Source of the DNA: Candidatus Omnitrophota bacterium | GTDB lineage: Bacteria > Omnitrophota > Gorgyraeia > Gygaellales > JAHJCI01 | Length of the DNA stretch: 6,281 nt | NCBI GenBank assembly: GCA_018813085.1 | Contig: JAHJCI010000066.1 | Location: forward strand, 1 to 6,281 | Direction: 5' to 3' | Shown: in pieces, positions 1 to 5,601 of the stretch | Layout: every line of letters begins with the position of its first letter | How positions within the stretch are numbered: the first letter of the stretch is position 1 | Notes under the pieces: generated by a model | Seen by the model: only the letters and a program-made list of their open reading frames with translations | Database searches by the model: none | What the model was told of the DNA's origin: nothing | Made by a program: the position numbers and the translations under genes

Positions 1-441
1 AACCTGCCGAAGATAGAAAAAGCAGTTAAGTTCTTTAATAAAAGAAAAGCCGGTTTTGTGATTCATGCCGGTGATTTTGTTGCTCCCTTTGCCGCAGAGA
101 AACTTAAAGCTTTATCCTGCGATTTTATCGGCGTCTTCGGTAATAATGACGGAGAGAGAGAAGGGCTTAGCCTGGTTTCACAAGGAAAGATTCAGCAAGG
201 CCCCTTAAGGATAACCCTGGCCGGCCGGAGTATTCTTATCGTCCATGACCTGAACTCAATAAATTTACGAGAGGAAGACGCGCAACTCGTAATTTCCGGA
301 CATTCCCATAAGCCACATATCCAAAATGAAGATTCCCGTCTTATGGTTAATCCCGGCGAATGTTCGGGATGGCTAAGCAGGCGGCCGTCAATAGCAATTG
401 TCGATTTAGATAAACTTTCCCCTGAATTAGTTTACCTCTAA
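1..441 (+). CDS. YfcE/MJ0936-type metallophosphoesterase, 5' end missing
   Basis: The reading frame is open from the first base, so the gene starts before the window; 146 residues are visible. It shows the ordered motifs of the small calcineurin-like phosphoesterases: HAGDF (fragment residues 22-26), FGNND (46-50), VHD (81-83), GHSH (100-103) and NPGE (117-120). These supply Asp, Asn and His ligands for a two-metal centre. The first block of the family (an N-terminal DxH motif, typically D-T-H just before N-L-P) lies just outside, and the window begins almost exactly at that N-L-P, so only about 10-12 residues should be missing. Family members are cytosolic phosphodiesterases that cleave model substrates; the natural substrate is generally unknown. 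The stop codon is 4 nt before the nucleotidyltransferase gene, which suggests one transcript. The GTG at 58 (before I-H-A-G-D) is not a real start, because conserved sequence continues upstream of it. Family call is firm; substrate is open. Confidence 0.93.
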   Translation, partial: NLPKIEKAVKFFNKRKAGFVIHAGDFVAPFAAEKLKALSCDFIGVFGNNDGEREGLSLVSQGKIQQGPLRITLAGRSILIVHDLNSINLREEDAQLVISGHSHKPHIQNEDSRLMVNPGECSGWLSRRPSIAIVDLDKLSPELVYL

Positions 442-445
442 ACTT

Positions 446-1876
446 ATGCATCTTCAACTCACTGAAAGCAAGCGTATTCTACGCTCCATTCTGAAGTTCA
501 GCCAACTGAAGAAGATTAAGCTCTATATTGTCGGAGGCTTTATCAGGGATATTATTCTTGGCCGTAGCAGGAAGAACCCGGATATTGACTTTGCAGTTGC
601 CCGGAATGCTATTCGTTTTGCCGCCGGGCTGGCTAAGCAGCTCAAGTCGGGTTTTGTCGTATTGGATAAGAAAAACGGCTGCGCGCGCCTGGTAAAGAAA
701 AAAGAGGGAACGGTTTATACCCTGGATTTTACGGATTTTCGCGGCAGGGATTTGTTGGATGATTTGGCAAAGCGCGATTTCAGCATTAATTCCCTGGCCG
801 TAGAATTAGGGCCGTTTCTTAAGAATTCGAATTCCGGGTTGATTGACCCTTACGAAGGGCTTAAGGATATAAAATCGCGCATAATCAGGATGGTGGGCCT
901 TCGCGCTTTTGACGATGACCCGCTGAGGATATTGCGCACCTTCAGCCTTTCCTGCATGCTTGATTTTAAAATTGCCCCAAAGACTTTGGCGCTTGCCAGA
1001 AGGAAGAAAAATAAGCTCAGGCGTGTTTCTTTTGAGAGGATACGCGATGAATTATTCAAAATATTGTCCAGCCCAAACGGCTACAATTTCCTGGCCCAAT
1101 TAGACAGCTACGGAGTCCTGGAAATAATTATTCCCGAGATAAAACCAATGAAGCGCCTTAAGCAGGGGCCGTATCACCATCTTGATGTCTGGAAACATAC
1201 ATTAGAAACGATGAGGCATCTGGAAAGAATATTCAGGTCTTTTAATCGCAATAAAGATATCAGGGATTATTTAGGCCAGGAGTTTCCTTCCGGCCACGGG
1301 CGCAGGGAATTAATCAGGATGGGCGCTTTTATGCATGATATCGGAAAACCCAAGGCATTACGTATCGAAAAAGGCAAATTGAAATTTTACGGCCACGAGC
1401 ATATAGGCGCGCGCATGCTCAGCGAAGTCACGCGGCGCCTGAAACTTTCCAATAATGAAAGTTATATCTTAAAAAGGATGGTTACTTTGCATTTACGCCC
1501 GGGTTATCTTGCGGATAATGCCGCATTGACCCAAAGGGCAAGGTTCCGGTTTTTCCGGGACGCAGGCGAGGAAGCGATAAGCGTGCTTTTGATATCCCTG
1601 GCTGACCAGCGCGCAACAAAGGGCTTTTTAACTACAGAAGAATCCCGCAGGCGCCATGAAAGGCTGATCAGGCGCCTGATCAAGGAATATTTTAAGAACA
1701 AGACAGAGAAAAAAATTCCCCGCTTGATTAACGGGCACGATTTAATCAAGAAATTTAAATTAGCGCCCTCTCCTTTAATCGGGAAGATTCTTGCCGAGAT
1801 AGAGGAATTGCAGGCGATAGGCAAAATAAAAACTAAACAACAGGCCTTTAGCAGCGCTAAAAAGTTGATAACATAG
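446..1876 (+). CDS. CCA tRNA nucleotidyltransferase / poly(A) polymerase family protein with HD domain
   Basis: This 476-residue class II nucleotidyltransferase transfers nucleotides to RNA 3' ends. The head has GGFIRD (residues 30-35) and D46-x-D48, the catalytic metal-binding pair. These are followed by R-D-F-S-I-N-S-L, the I-D-P-Y-x-G block, the D-D-D-P-L-R-I-L-R-T nucleotide-selection helix and S-F-E-R-I-R-D-E-L. The C-terminal half carries an HD phosphohydrolase domain: H251, H297-D298 in M-H-D-I-G-K-P, then H317/H319 and H349. Such domains give 2',3'-cyclic phosphodiesterase or phosphatase activity in some bacterial CCA enzymes. The start is fixed at ATG 446: an in-frame TAG at 428-430 and no start codon in between exclude anything earlier. 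No Shine-Dalgarno precedes it, so translation may depend on coupling to the upstream gene, which ends 4 nt before. Whether it adds CCA, only A or CC, or poly(A) tails cannot be decided from sequence alone. Confidence 0.93.
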   Translation: MHLQLTESKRILRSILKFSQLKKIKLYIVGGFIRDIILGRSRKNPDIDFAVARNAIRFAAGLAKQLKSGFVVLDKKNGCARLVKKKEGTVYTLDFTDFRGRDLLDDLAKRDFSINSLAVELGPFLKNSNSGLIDPYEGLKDIKSRIIRMVGLRAFDDDPLRILRTFSLSCMLDFKIAPKTLALARRKKNKLRRVSFERIRDELFKILSSPNGYNFLAQLDSYGVLEIIIPEIKPMKRLKQGPYHHLDVWKHTLETMRHLERIFRSFNRNKDIRDYLGQEFPSGHGRRELIRMGAFMHDIGKPKALRIEKGKLKFYGHEHIGARMLSEVTRRLKLSNNESYILKRMVTLHLRPGYLADNAALTQRARFRFFRDAGEEAISVLLISLADQRATKGFLTTEESRRRHERLIRRLIKEYFKNKTEKKIPRLINGHDLIKKFKLAPSPLIGKILAEIEELQAIGKIKTKQQAFSSAKKLIT

Positions 1877-1890
1877 CTATTAATTATATT

Positions 1891-1896
1891 GGAGGG
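1891..1896 (+). promoter_or_regulatory. Shine-Dalgarno that decides the PilZ gene start
   Basis: GGAGGG lies 4 nt before ATG 1901. An in-frame TTG at 1889 would put the start inside or before this ribosome binding site, so ATG 1901 is the supported start and the extra residues M-E-G-R are not translated. Confidence 0.75.
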
Positions 1897-1900
1897 TCGG

Positions 1901-2299
1901 ATGATTTCGCGTTATAATCCTAAAGACAGGCGGCGCTTGCAGAGGTTAAAGTTAAATATCGCAGTCCACTATCGCGTTAATGAGCCCTTGCACATAAAGG
2001 TGATGGTGGGGGATAAAGAAATTGAGGCCAGGATGCTTGATATAAATATCGGCGGCATGGGCCTGCTCACAGATTTTAATATCCCCGCTTATTCGTTACT
2101 CCTGCTAAAATTCAGTTTCTTCAGGACTAATAAGCTCGGACTGGTTAAACCCTACGGCCCGATAGAGGCAACCGGGGTGGTGCGTTATAATATCTTATTA
2201 GAGCACGATCAGTACCGCCTGGGCATACGTTTTGATAAAATAAACAAGGAAGATGAAGAGGAATTACACAAGTTTGTGAAAATGAGCCTGAATCCGTAA
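1901..2299 (+). CDS. PilZ domain protein (putative c-di-GMP receptor)
   Basis: This is a 132-residue single-domain protein, about the usual size for a stand-alone PilZ. The N-terminal arginine cluster contains RxxxR (R11-x3-R15, within D-R-R-R-L-Q-R). A beta-barrel follows with D47-I-N49-I-G-G52 in place of the usual (D/N)xSxxG motif, and a late Y-R-L-G-I-R-F strand typical of the family. These two motifs normally grip cyclic di-GMP; here Ser is replaced by Asn, so binding is likely but not assured. A C-terminal acidic helix (E-D-E-E-E-L-H-K-F-V) ends the protein. No membrane segment or signal peptide is visible, so it should be cytosolic. It sits 24 nt after the nucleotidyltransferase and likely shares its transcript, but nothing nearby names an output such as a pilus, flagellum or glycan synthase. 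It could regulate a distant target by protein contact. Confidence 0.88.
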   Translation: MISRYNPKDRRRLQRLKLNIAVHYRVNEPLHIKVMVGDKEIEARMLDINIGGMGLLTDFNIPAYSLLLLKFSFFRTNKLGLVKPYGPIEATGVVRYNILLEHDQYRLGIRFDKINKEDEEELHKFVKMSLNP

Positions 2300-2350
2300 G
2301 GGCAGCGTTTTTTGAAGAAGCAGAATAGATAACAAAAAGGAGCGTTTAAT

Positions 2351-2620
2351 ATGGAAATAAAGGTAGAAAGAATAGATAAGGATACGCTCAAAAATAAAGC
2401 AATCCTCAACTGGCCGATATGGGAGAAAGAGGTATCTTCTTTTGACTGGCATTATGATTCAACCGAGGTCTGTTACCTGCTTGAAGGAAGGGTTGTTGTT
2501 AAAACAGAAGACGGAAAAGAGGTGGCCTTTGGAGCAGGGGATTTAGTCACTTTTCCAAAGGGTTTATCCTGCACCTGGGATATAAAGGAACCGGTTCGTA
2601 AGCATTACAATTTTAAGTAA
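2351..2620 (+). CDS. small cupin domain protein (Cupin_3 / DUF861, EutQ-like)
   Basis: This 89-residue single-cupin protein matches the pattern of the Cupin_3 (DUF861) group: an N-terminal W-P-I-W-E strand, then F-D-W-H34-Y-D-S-T-E39-V-C-Y-L-L-E45-G46-R for the first cupin motif. A second motif follows, F-G-A-G-D-L-V-T-F-P-K-G (60-71), with the C-W-x-I and V-R-K-H-Y-N-F tail. Only one His of the classical HxH pair is present, as is common in this group, so metal binding may differ or be absent. Members are cytosolic, often of unknown function; relatives include EutQ and ureidoglycolate-linked proteins. The ribosome binding site AAGGAG lies 7 nt before the ATG. The gene is 51 nt after PilZ and is followed directly by a palindromic spacer. 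No ligand can be inferred from context. Confidence 0.85.
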   Translation: MEIKVERIDKDTLKNKAILNWPIWEKEVSSFDWHYDSTEVCYLLEGRVVVKTEDGKEVAFGAGDLVTFPKGLSCTWDIKEPVRKHYNFK

Positions 2621-2662
2621 GGACATGGCTTACGGAGCAAAGCGCTCGTAAGTCATTTGTCC
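2621..2662. repeat. imperfect inverted repeat (hairpin 1 of the 2621-2776 spacer)
   Basis: Bases 2621-2638 pair imperfectly with 2644-2662, with a G-A-G-C/G-C-T-C closing helix, a G-T-A-A-G/C-T-T-A-C block and a G-G-A-C/G-T-C-C base. The match has one-base bulges and a G-T pair. It starts at the very next base after the cupin stop codon. Confidence 0.7.
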
Positions 2663-2669
2663 GAACTTA

Positions 2670-2735
2670 CCCCTTGCTTAAGCACTTGGAAATTTCTGGC
2701 GCTTCGCGCCTAAAATTTCCTGCGTAAGCTTCGGG
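2670..2735. repeat. long imperfect palindrome with GC-rich tip (hairpin 2)
   Basis: The tip is a perfect GGCGC-TTC-GCGCC hairpin (2698-2710). It is extended by GGAAATTT (2688-2695) pairing with AAATTTCC (2713-2720) across a 2x2 interior loop, and then by GCTTAAGCA (2676-2684) against TGCGTAAGC (2721-2729) with one mismatch and a CTT bulge. The whole could fold into a roughly 65-nt stem. No T-tract follows it, so it does not look like an intrinsic terminator. Confidence 0.75.
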
Positions 2736-2744
2736 ATAATTCGT

Positions 2745-2761
2745 CCCGACGTATCGTCGGG
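2745..2761. repeat. perfect 7-bp inverted repeat (hairpin 3)
   Basis: CCCGACG (2745-2751) and CGTCGGG (2755-2761) are exact reverse complements around a TAT loop. It is the third consecutive hairpin of this spacer and lies 22 nt before the start of the small membrane protein gene. Confidence 0.8.
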
Positions 2762-2762
2762 G

Positions 2763-2776
2763 CTCATTTAAATGAG
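2763..2776. repeat. perfect 14-bp palindrome overlapping a ribosome binding site
   Basis: CTCATTTAAATGAG is an uninterrupted palindrome. Its right end supplies the GAG of the GAGGA Shine-Dalgarno (2774-2778) of the gene at 2783. It could be a dimeric protein-binding site or the terminus of the palindromic element; the sequence does not decide between these. Confidence 0.6.
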
Positions 2777-2782
2777 GACATT

Positions 2783-2968
2783 ATGTTATTAGGAATTATG
2801 TTTGTGCTTGCCGGATTGTTGATTGCTGTATACCCGCCGCTTTTATCTCTTATCGTAGCGGGTTTACTAGTCTTTATAGGCATCGGATTAATTCTCATAA
2901 GCTATCACTATAAAAAGATGTCAAAGCATATCGACAATCCGTTTATGGATTTTTTCATCCGTTTTTAA
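2783..2968 (+). CDS. small two-helix membrane protein, unknown function
   Basis: This is a 61-residue protein that is almost entirely hydrophobic. A first helix (about residues 2-16) is followed by a Y-P-P-L-L turn and a second helix (about 21-41). A basic tail (Y-H-Y-K-K-M-S-K-H) after helix 2 suggests a cytoplasmic C-terminus. The G-L-L-I-x-x-Y-P-P-L-L-x-L-I-V-A-G-L-L-V-x-x-G pattern recalls small hairpin membrane proteins such as DUF3096, but this is resemblance by eye only. Supporting a real gene are the GAGGA ribosome binding site 4 nt before ATG 2783, the clean hydrophobic periodicity and the basic end. It lies alone between two palindromic spacers, so its partners cannot be read from context. 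No function is assigned. Confidence 0.7.
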   Translation: MLLGIMFVLAGLLIAVYPPLLSLIVAGLLVFIGIGLILISYHYKKMSKHIDNPFMDFFIRF

Positions 2969-2986
2969 TAAGCAGATAGAAGATAG

Positions 2987-3096
2987 CCTGAGGGACGTTC
3001 CCCCAGGCGACACGCTATGTTATTATAACTATTGTAATATTAATAAGTTATAACAGGAGCTTTTGGCGGGGTGTCCCCCTGGGGAACGTCCCCCAG
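2987..3096. mobile_element. inverted pair of GGGACGTTCCC hairpins, REP/BIME- or MITE-like element
   Basis: The left arm (2987-3015) and right arm (3066-3096) are near-perfect reverse complements with a few 1-4 nt indels: CTGAGGGACGTTCCCCCAGG on the left matches the reverse of the CTGGGGAACGTCCCCCAG stretch on the right, and GACACGC matches GC-GGGG-TGTC. Each arm is also a small hairpin on its own (GGGA-CGT-TCCC and GGGGA-ACG-TCCCC). Head-to-head pairs of short GC-rich hairpins are the arrangement of REP/BIME elements, which elsewhere are spread by REP-associated IS200-like transposases. No transposase is present here. The element lies wholly between genes, so it interrupts nothing visible. 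Assignment to a class is inference. Confidence 0.65.
3018..3055. repeat. AT-rich inner inverted repeat nested in the element
   Basis: TGTTATTATAACT (3018-3030) pairs with AGTTATAACA (3046-3055) apart from a 3-nt insertion in the left copy. A further AGTTATAA copy occurs at 3095-3102, just outside the right GC-rich arm. The whole element could therefore fold as one long cruciform with an AT-rich tip. Confidence 0.55.
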
Positions 3097-3114
3097 TTAT
3101 AAAGGAACTTAACT

Positions 3115-3123
3115 AAGGAGGTG
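3115..3123 (+). promoter_or_regulatory. near-perfect Shine-Dalgarno
   Basis: AAGGAGGTG, preceded by T at 3114, gives an almost complete match to the 16S rRNA 3' tail. GGAGG ends 6 nt before ATG 3128. It is the strongest ribosome binding site in the window and suggests that the small protein is made in quantity. Confidence 0.8.
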
Positions 3124-3127
3124 GGCT

Positions 3128-3382
3128 ATGTCCGAGGTAGAGATAGGTAAAGTAACTCATTATTACGGGCACATCAGTGTTGCGATAATTGAACTCTTCG
3201 GCGATTTAAAGGTGGGTGATAATATTCACATCAAGGGCCATACTTCTGACTTTAACCAGCAGGTCAGTTCTATGGAGGTTGAGCATAAAGTTATTACAGA
3301 GGCCAAGGCCGGTGATTCAATCGGCATTAAGGCTTCTGAGAAAACGCATCCTCATGATAAGGTTTTTAAGGTTACCCCTTAG
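3128..3382 (+). CDS. stand-alone U32-C / EF-Tu domain 2-like beta-barrel protein
   Basis: This 84-residue protein is a single beta-barrel of the translation-factor domain II type. Recognisable blocks are I-G-K-V-T-H-Y-Y (6-13), V-A-I-I-E-L, L-K-V-G-D-x-I-x-I-K-G-H-T-S-D-F, the S-M-E-V-E-H-K strand, A-K-A-G-D-S-I-G-I-K and a final D-K-V-F-K-V. The same layout forms the C-terminal domain of U32-family peptidases (YegQ/RlhA type) and resembles domain 2 of EF-Tu/IF2; free-standing copies are usually annotated as translation elongation factor-like proteins. It has no GTPase or peptidase part, so it is not an elongation factor itself. A role in binding RNA or protein is inference. A very strong Shine-Dalgarno suggests high expression. 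The DUF362 gene follows 29 nt later and may be co-transcribed. Confidence 0.85.
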   Translation: MSEVEIGKVTHYYGHISVAIIELFGDLKVGDNIHIKGHTSDFNQQVSSMEVEHKVITEAKAGDSIGIKASEKTHPHDKVFKVTP

Positions 3383-3411
3383 GATTTTTTAACTAGAGGA
3401 AACAACAGGCA

Positions 3412-4473
3412 GTGACTATGGCGCCAAATGTATATTTTAAACCCCTCTCGGGCTTTCTTGACCGCAACAGCTGTTTTGAGGCGGTTCTTAAGGCCTTAAA
3501 ACCGGATTTAGAGGAATTCGGGCAGGGAGAGATTGTCGGCATCAAGGCAACAATCGGCGAAAGCAAAGAGAGCCGTTTTATAAAGCCTCAGCTGATAAAG
3601 CTCCTGGTCCAAAGGCTTAAGCTAGAAAAGGCCAAGCCCTTTGTTTTTGATAACAACGTGATTTATAAAGGGATGAGGCAGAATGCCGTGGACCATCTTA
3701 ACCTGGCTTATCAAAAAGGCTTTAGCCCGCAGGAATTGGGATGCCCCTTTATTATCGCCGATTCCGTATTCGGTACGGATTCCCAGGCAATAAAAGTCAA
3801 ATTCAAGAATTTAAAGGAAATCAAGGCGCCTTCCTTAATAGGAGTGCTTGATAATTTGGTCGTTGCCTCACACGTAACAGGCCATATGCTTGCAGGATAC
3901 GCCGCCTCAATCAAAAACGTAGGCATGGGAATGGCATCGCGCGCAGGCAAGCAGATGCAGCATTCTTCTGTTAAGCCGCATATTATTAAAGATAACTGCG
4001 TAATCTGTGGCTGCTGTATTGAGATTTGCCCTGTGAACGCAATCTCAGCCAAAGATGACAAAGCGTTTATTGATTCTTCTGTTTGCCTTGGCTGCGGAGA
4101 ATGCCTGAGTGCCTGTAAATTCAATGCCGTATCGATTAACTGGCAGGGGGATGCTAATATACTTGCCGAGCGTACGGCTGAGTATGCCTGCGCTATCCTT
4201 TCCAGGATAAAAAGAAAAATATTCCTGAACTTTGCCTTTGATATTACCAAGGAGTGCGATTGCCTTGCAGGCAATGACCCTAAGATAGTCCAAGATTGCG
4301 GTATTTTTGCCTCGCGCGATATCCTGGCTTTGGATAAGGCATGCTTTGATATTTTAAGCGTGGATAAAGACGCCTTTGCCGAAGAGCAAAAGACCAGGAC
4401 GCATTTACACCAGTTTAATTATGCGAAAGAGATCGGCTTGGGCAGCCTGGAATATAACTTGATAAGATTATAG
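3412..4473 (+). CDS. DUF362 protein with two [4Fe-4S] ferredoxin motifs
   Basis: This protein has 353 residues from GTG 3412, or 351 from ATG 3418. An AGAGGA at 3395-3400 lies 11 nt before GTG and 17 nt before ATG, so GTG is slightly favoured; neither spacing is ideal. The N-terminal two-thirds is the DUF362 domain (V-G-I-K-A-T-I-G-E near 43-51, F-x-D-N-N-V-I-Y-K-G near 78-87, H-V-T-G-H-x-L-A-G-Y-A-A-S-I-K-N-V-G-M-G near 154-173). Residues 196-206 (C196, C199, C202, C206-P) and 225-235 (C225, C228, C231, C235) bind two [4Fe-4S] clusters. The C-terminal part has four more cysteines (C282, C284, C296, C311) in E-C-D-C-x-x-G-N-D-P, a conserved-looking block. Members are cytosolic presumed redox proteins without an established reaction. 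The downstream protease gene is 27 nt away. Confidence 0.92.
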   Translation: MTMAPNVYFKPLSGFLDRNSCFEAVLKALKPDLEEFGQGEIVGIKATIGESKESRFIKPQLIKLLVQRLKLEKAKPFVFDNNVIYKGMRQNAVDHLNLAYQKGFSPQELGCPFIIADSVFGTDSQAIKVKFKNLKEIKAPSLIGVLDNLVVASHVTGHMLAGYAASIKNVGMGMASRAGKQMQHSSVKPHIIKDNCVICGCCIEICPVNAISAKDDKAFIDSSVCLGCGECLSACKFNAVSINWQGDANILAERTAEYACAILSRIKRKIFLNFAFDITKECDCLAGNDPKIVQDCGIFASRDILALDKACFDILSVDKDAFAEEQKTRTHLHQFNYAKEIGLGSLEYNLIRL

Positions 4474-4485
4474 GGCTCTAAGAGA

Positions 4486-4494
4486 GGGGGGGAG
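4486..4494 (+). promoter_or_regulatory. G-tract ribosome binding site of the M48 gene
   Basis: Seven consecutive G residues (4486-4492) run into AG, giving a GGAG core that ends 6 nt before GTG 4501. This supports the GTG start. The homopolymer makes the Shine-Dalgarno spacing sensitive to slippage. Confidence 0.6.
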
Positions 4495-4500
4495 CAAAGG

Positions 4501-5601
4501 GTGCAGGATAAGGTAAAGAGATATTCCAGGATTAAATACAGCTTTGCGATAGTAGACACACTCTATCTTTTGCTGCTTTTATTTTTACTTCAATCATCCG
4601 GATTCGCCTTGTGCCTTGAAAACTCGCTTTCTCTTGTCTTCGGCAATAATTTCCTGCTGGTTTTTTCCTACTGCCTGATTCTCTATCTCTTATATTTTCT
4701 GCTCACCTTTCCTTTAGGCTTTTACCGCTCCTATGTGGTTGAACATCGCTTCGGGCTATCCAGGCAAAAATTCCTGCCCTGGCTTAGCGATCAATTCAAG
4801 GAACTGCTGGTTGGTTTTATAATTTTTATTATTTTAATCCAGGGATTTTTCTTCTTTTTAAGAACCTTCCCGCTTAACTGGTGGTGGATTAGCGCTTTGT
4901 TTTGGGTTTTCTTCAGCGTAATCCTGGCACGAGTTTTTCCCGTATTGATAATCCCGCTGTTTTTTAAATACAAACCAATTTCTGATGAAGCCCTTCGCGC
5001 GCGCATTCTCAATCTGGGTAAAAAAATGGGCGTTAAGGTGCTGGATGTTTTCCAGATCGATTTCAGTAAAAAGACCGAGAAGGCAAATGCCGCCTTAGTA
5101 GGCCTGGGAAAATCCAAGCGCGTAATCTTAACCGATACCCTGCAGGGAAAATATACGCCTGAGGAGATAGAGGTAATCCTGGCGCATGAGTTTTCCCATT
5201 ACCGGCTCAGGCATATGATAAAGCTGCTTATCTTAAACGCAGCCACCATTTTCTTAAGCTTCTATGTCATCTTTTATTTCTCCGGCTTAATACTTGAGGC
5301 TTCCAAGCTTCATTTATCCGATGTAGCAGGCCTGGGTATCTGGCTGTTCTGTTTTACGCTCCTGCAGATTATAGCAACGCCTTTGTTGAACTGGATCAGC
5401 CGCGTAATGGAGAAGAACGCTGATTTCCTGGCGCTTAAATCCAGCGGATTAAAAGAGGCATTTATTTCCATGATGAGTAAACTCAGCGCCCAGAATTTAT
5501 CTGACACCAACCCTGCCCGCTGGATAAAGGTATGGTTTTATGATCATCCTCCCACAATAGAGCGCATTAAGATGGCGGAAAGGTATAAACATGAAGATTA
5601 A
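4501..5601 (+). CDS. Ste24/CAAX-type M48 family membrane zinc metalloprotease
   Basis: This is a 366-residue integral membrane protease. An N-terminal Peptidase_M48_N-like part has about four hydrophobic helices (near 14-34, 50-73, 100-122, 127-155). A soluble catalytic region follows, with [19 protein letters not shown], a family hallmark, and the zinc site H229-E230-F-S-H233. Two further helices (near 239-265 and 278-300) come next, and then R-V-M-E304-K-N-A-D, where E304 is the expected third zinc ligand. The late D-H-P-P-T-x-x-R-I motif, seen throughout M48, is present near 349-357. Relatives are the eukaryotic CAAX protease Ste24 and bacterial membrane quality-control proteases; prenyl substrates are not implied here. 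The GTG start is supported by its ribosome binding site. The last 11 nt overlap the macro-Nudix gene, which suggests translational coupling. Confidence 0.93.
   Translation: MQDKVKRYSRIKYSFAIVDTLYLLLLLFLLQSSGFALCLENSLSLVFGNNFLLVFSYCLILYLLYFLLTFPLGFYRSYVVEHRFGLSRQKFLPWLSDQFKELLVGFIIFIILIQGFFFFLRTFPLNWWWISALFWVFFSVILARVFPVLIIPLFFKYKPISDEALRARILNLGKKMGVKVLDVFQIDFSKKTEKANAALVGLGKSKRVILTDTLQGKYTPEEIEVILAHEFSHYRLRHMIKLLILNAATIFLSFYVIFYFSGLILEASKLHLSDVAGLGIWLFCFTLLQIIATPLLNWISRVMEKNADFLALKSSGLKEAFISMMSKLSAQNLSDTNPARWIKVWFYDHPPTIERIKMAERYKHED

Noticed and set aside
1889..1900. TTG start giving a 136-aa PilZ protein
   Set aside because: The ribosome binding site GGAGGG at 1891-1896 lies downstream of that TTG and is correctly spaced for ATG 1901.
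2688..2735. Rho-independent terminator after the cupin gene
   Set aside because: The hairpin is strong but is followed by TGCGTAAG rather than a T-tract, and it belongs to a larger palindromic array.
2987..3010. Rho-independent terminator after the small membrane protein gene
   Set aside because: The GC-rich hairpin is followed by GACACGC with no T-run and has an inverted partner 50 bp away, which fits a repeat element better.
3031..3056. Sigma-70-like promoter in the AT-rich part of the second spacer
   Set aside because: TTGTAA and TTATAA-like boxes are present but spaced far closer than about 17 bp, and the AT-richness is explained by the nested inverted repeat.
2621..3127. CRISPR array or tRNA gene in the spacers
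   Set aside because: There are no regularly spaced direct repeats and no cloverleaf or TTCGANNC-type T-arm; the structure seen is inverted repeats only.
3711..4274. 187-codon open frame on the - strand
   Set aside because: It lies entirely inside the DUF362 gene, whose + strand frame has clear ferredoxin motifs. The minus-strand product shows no recognisable motif and is a shadow.
5590..5601. Possible frameshift joining the protease and macro genes
   Set aside because: The protease ends properly after its D-H-P-P-T-x-x-R-I motif, and the macro domain begins with its own ATG in front of the usual first strand, so a normal 11-nt overlap explains the arrangement.
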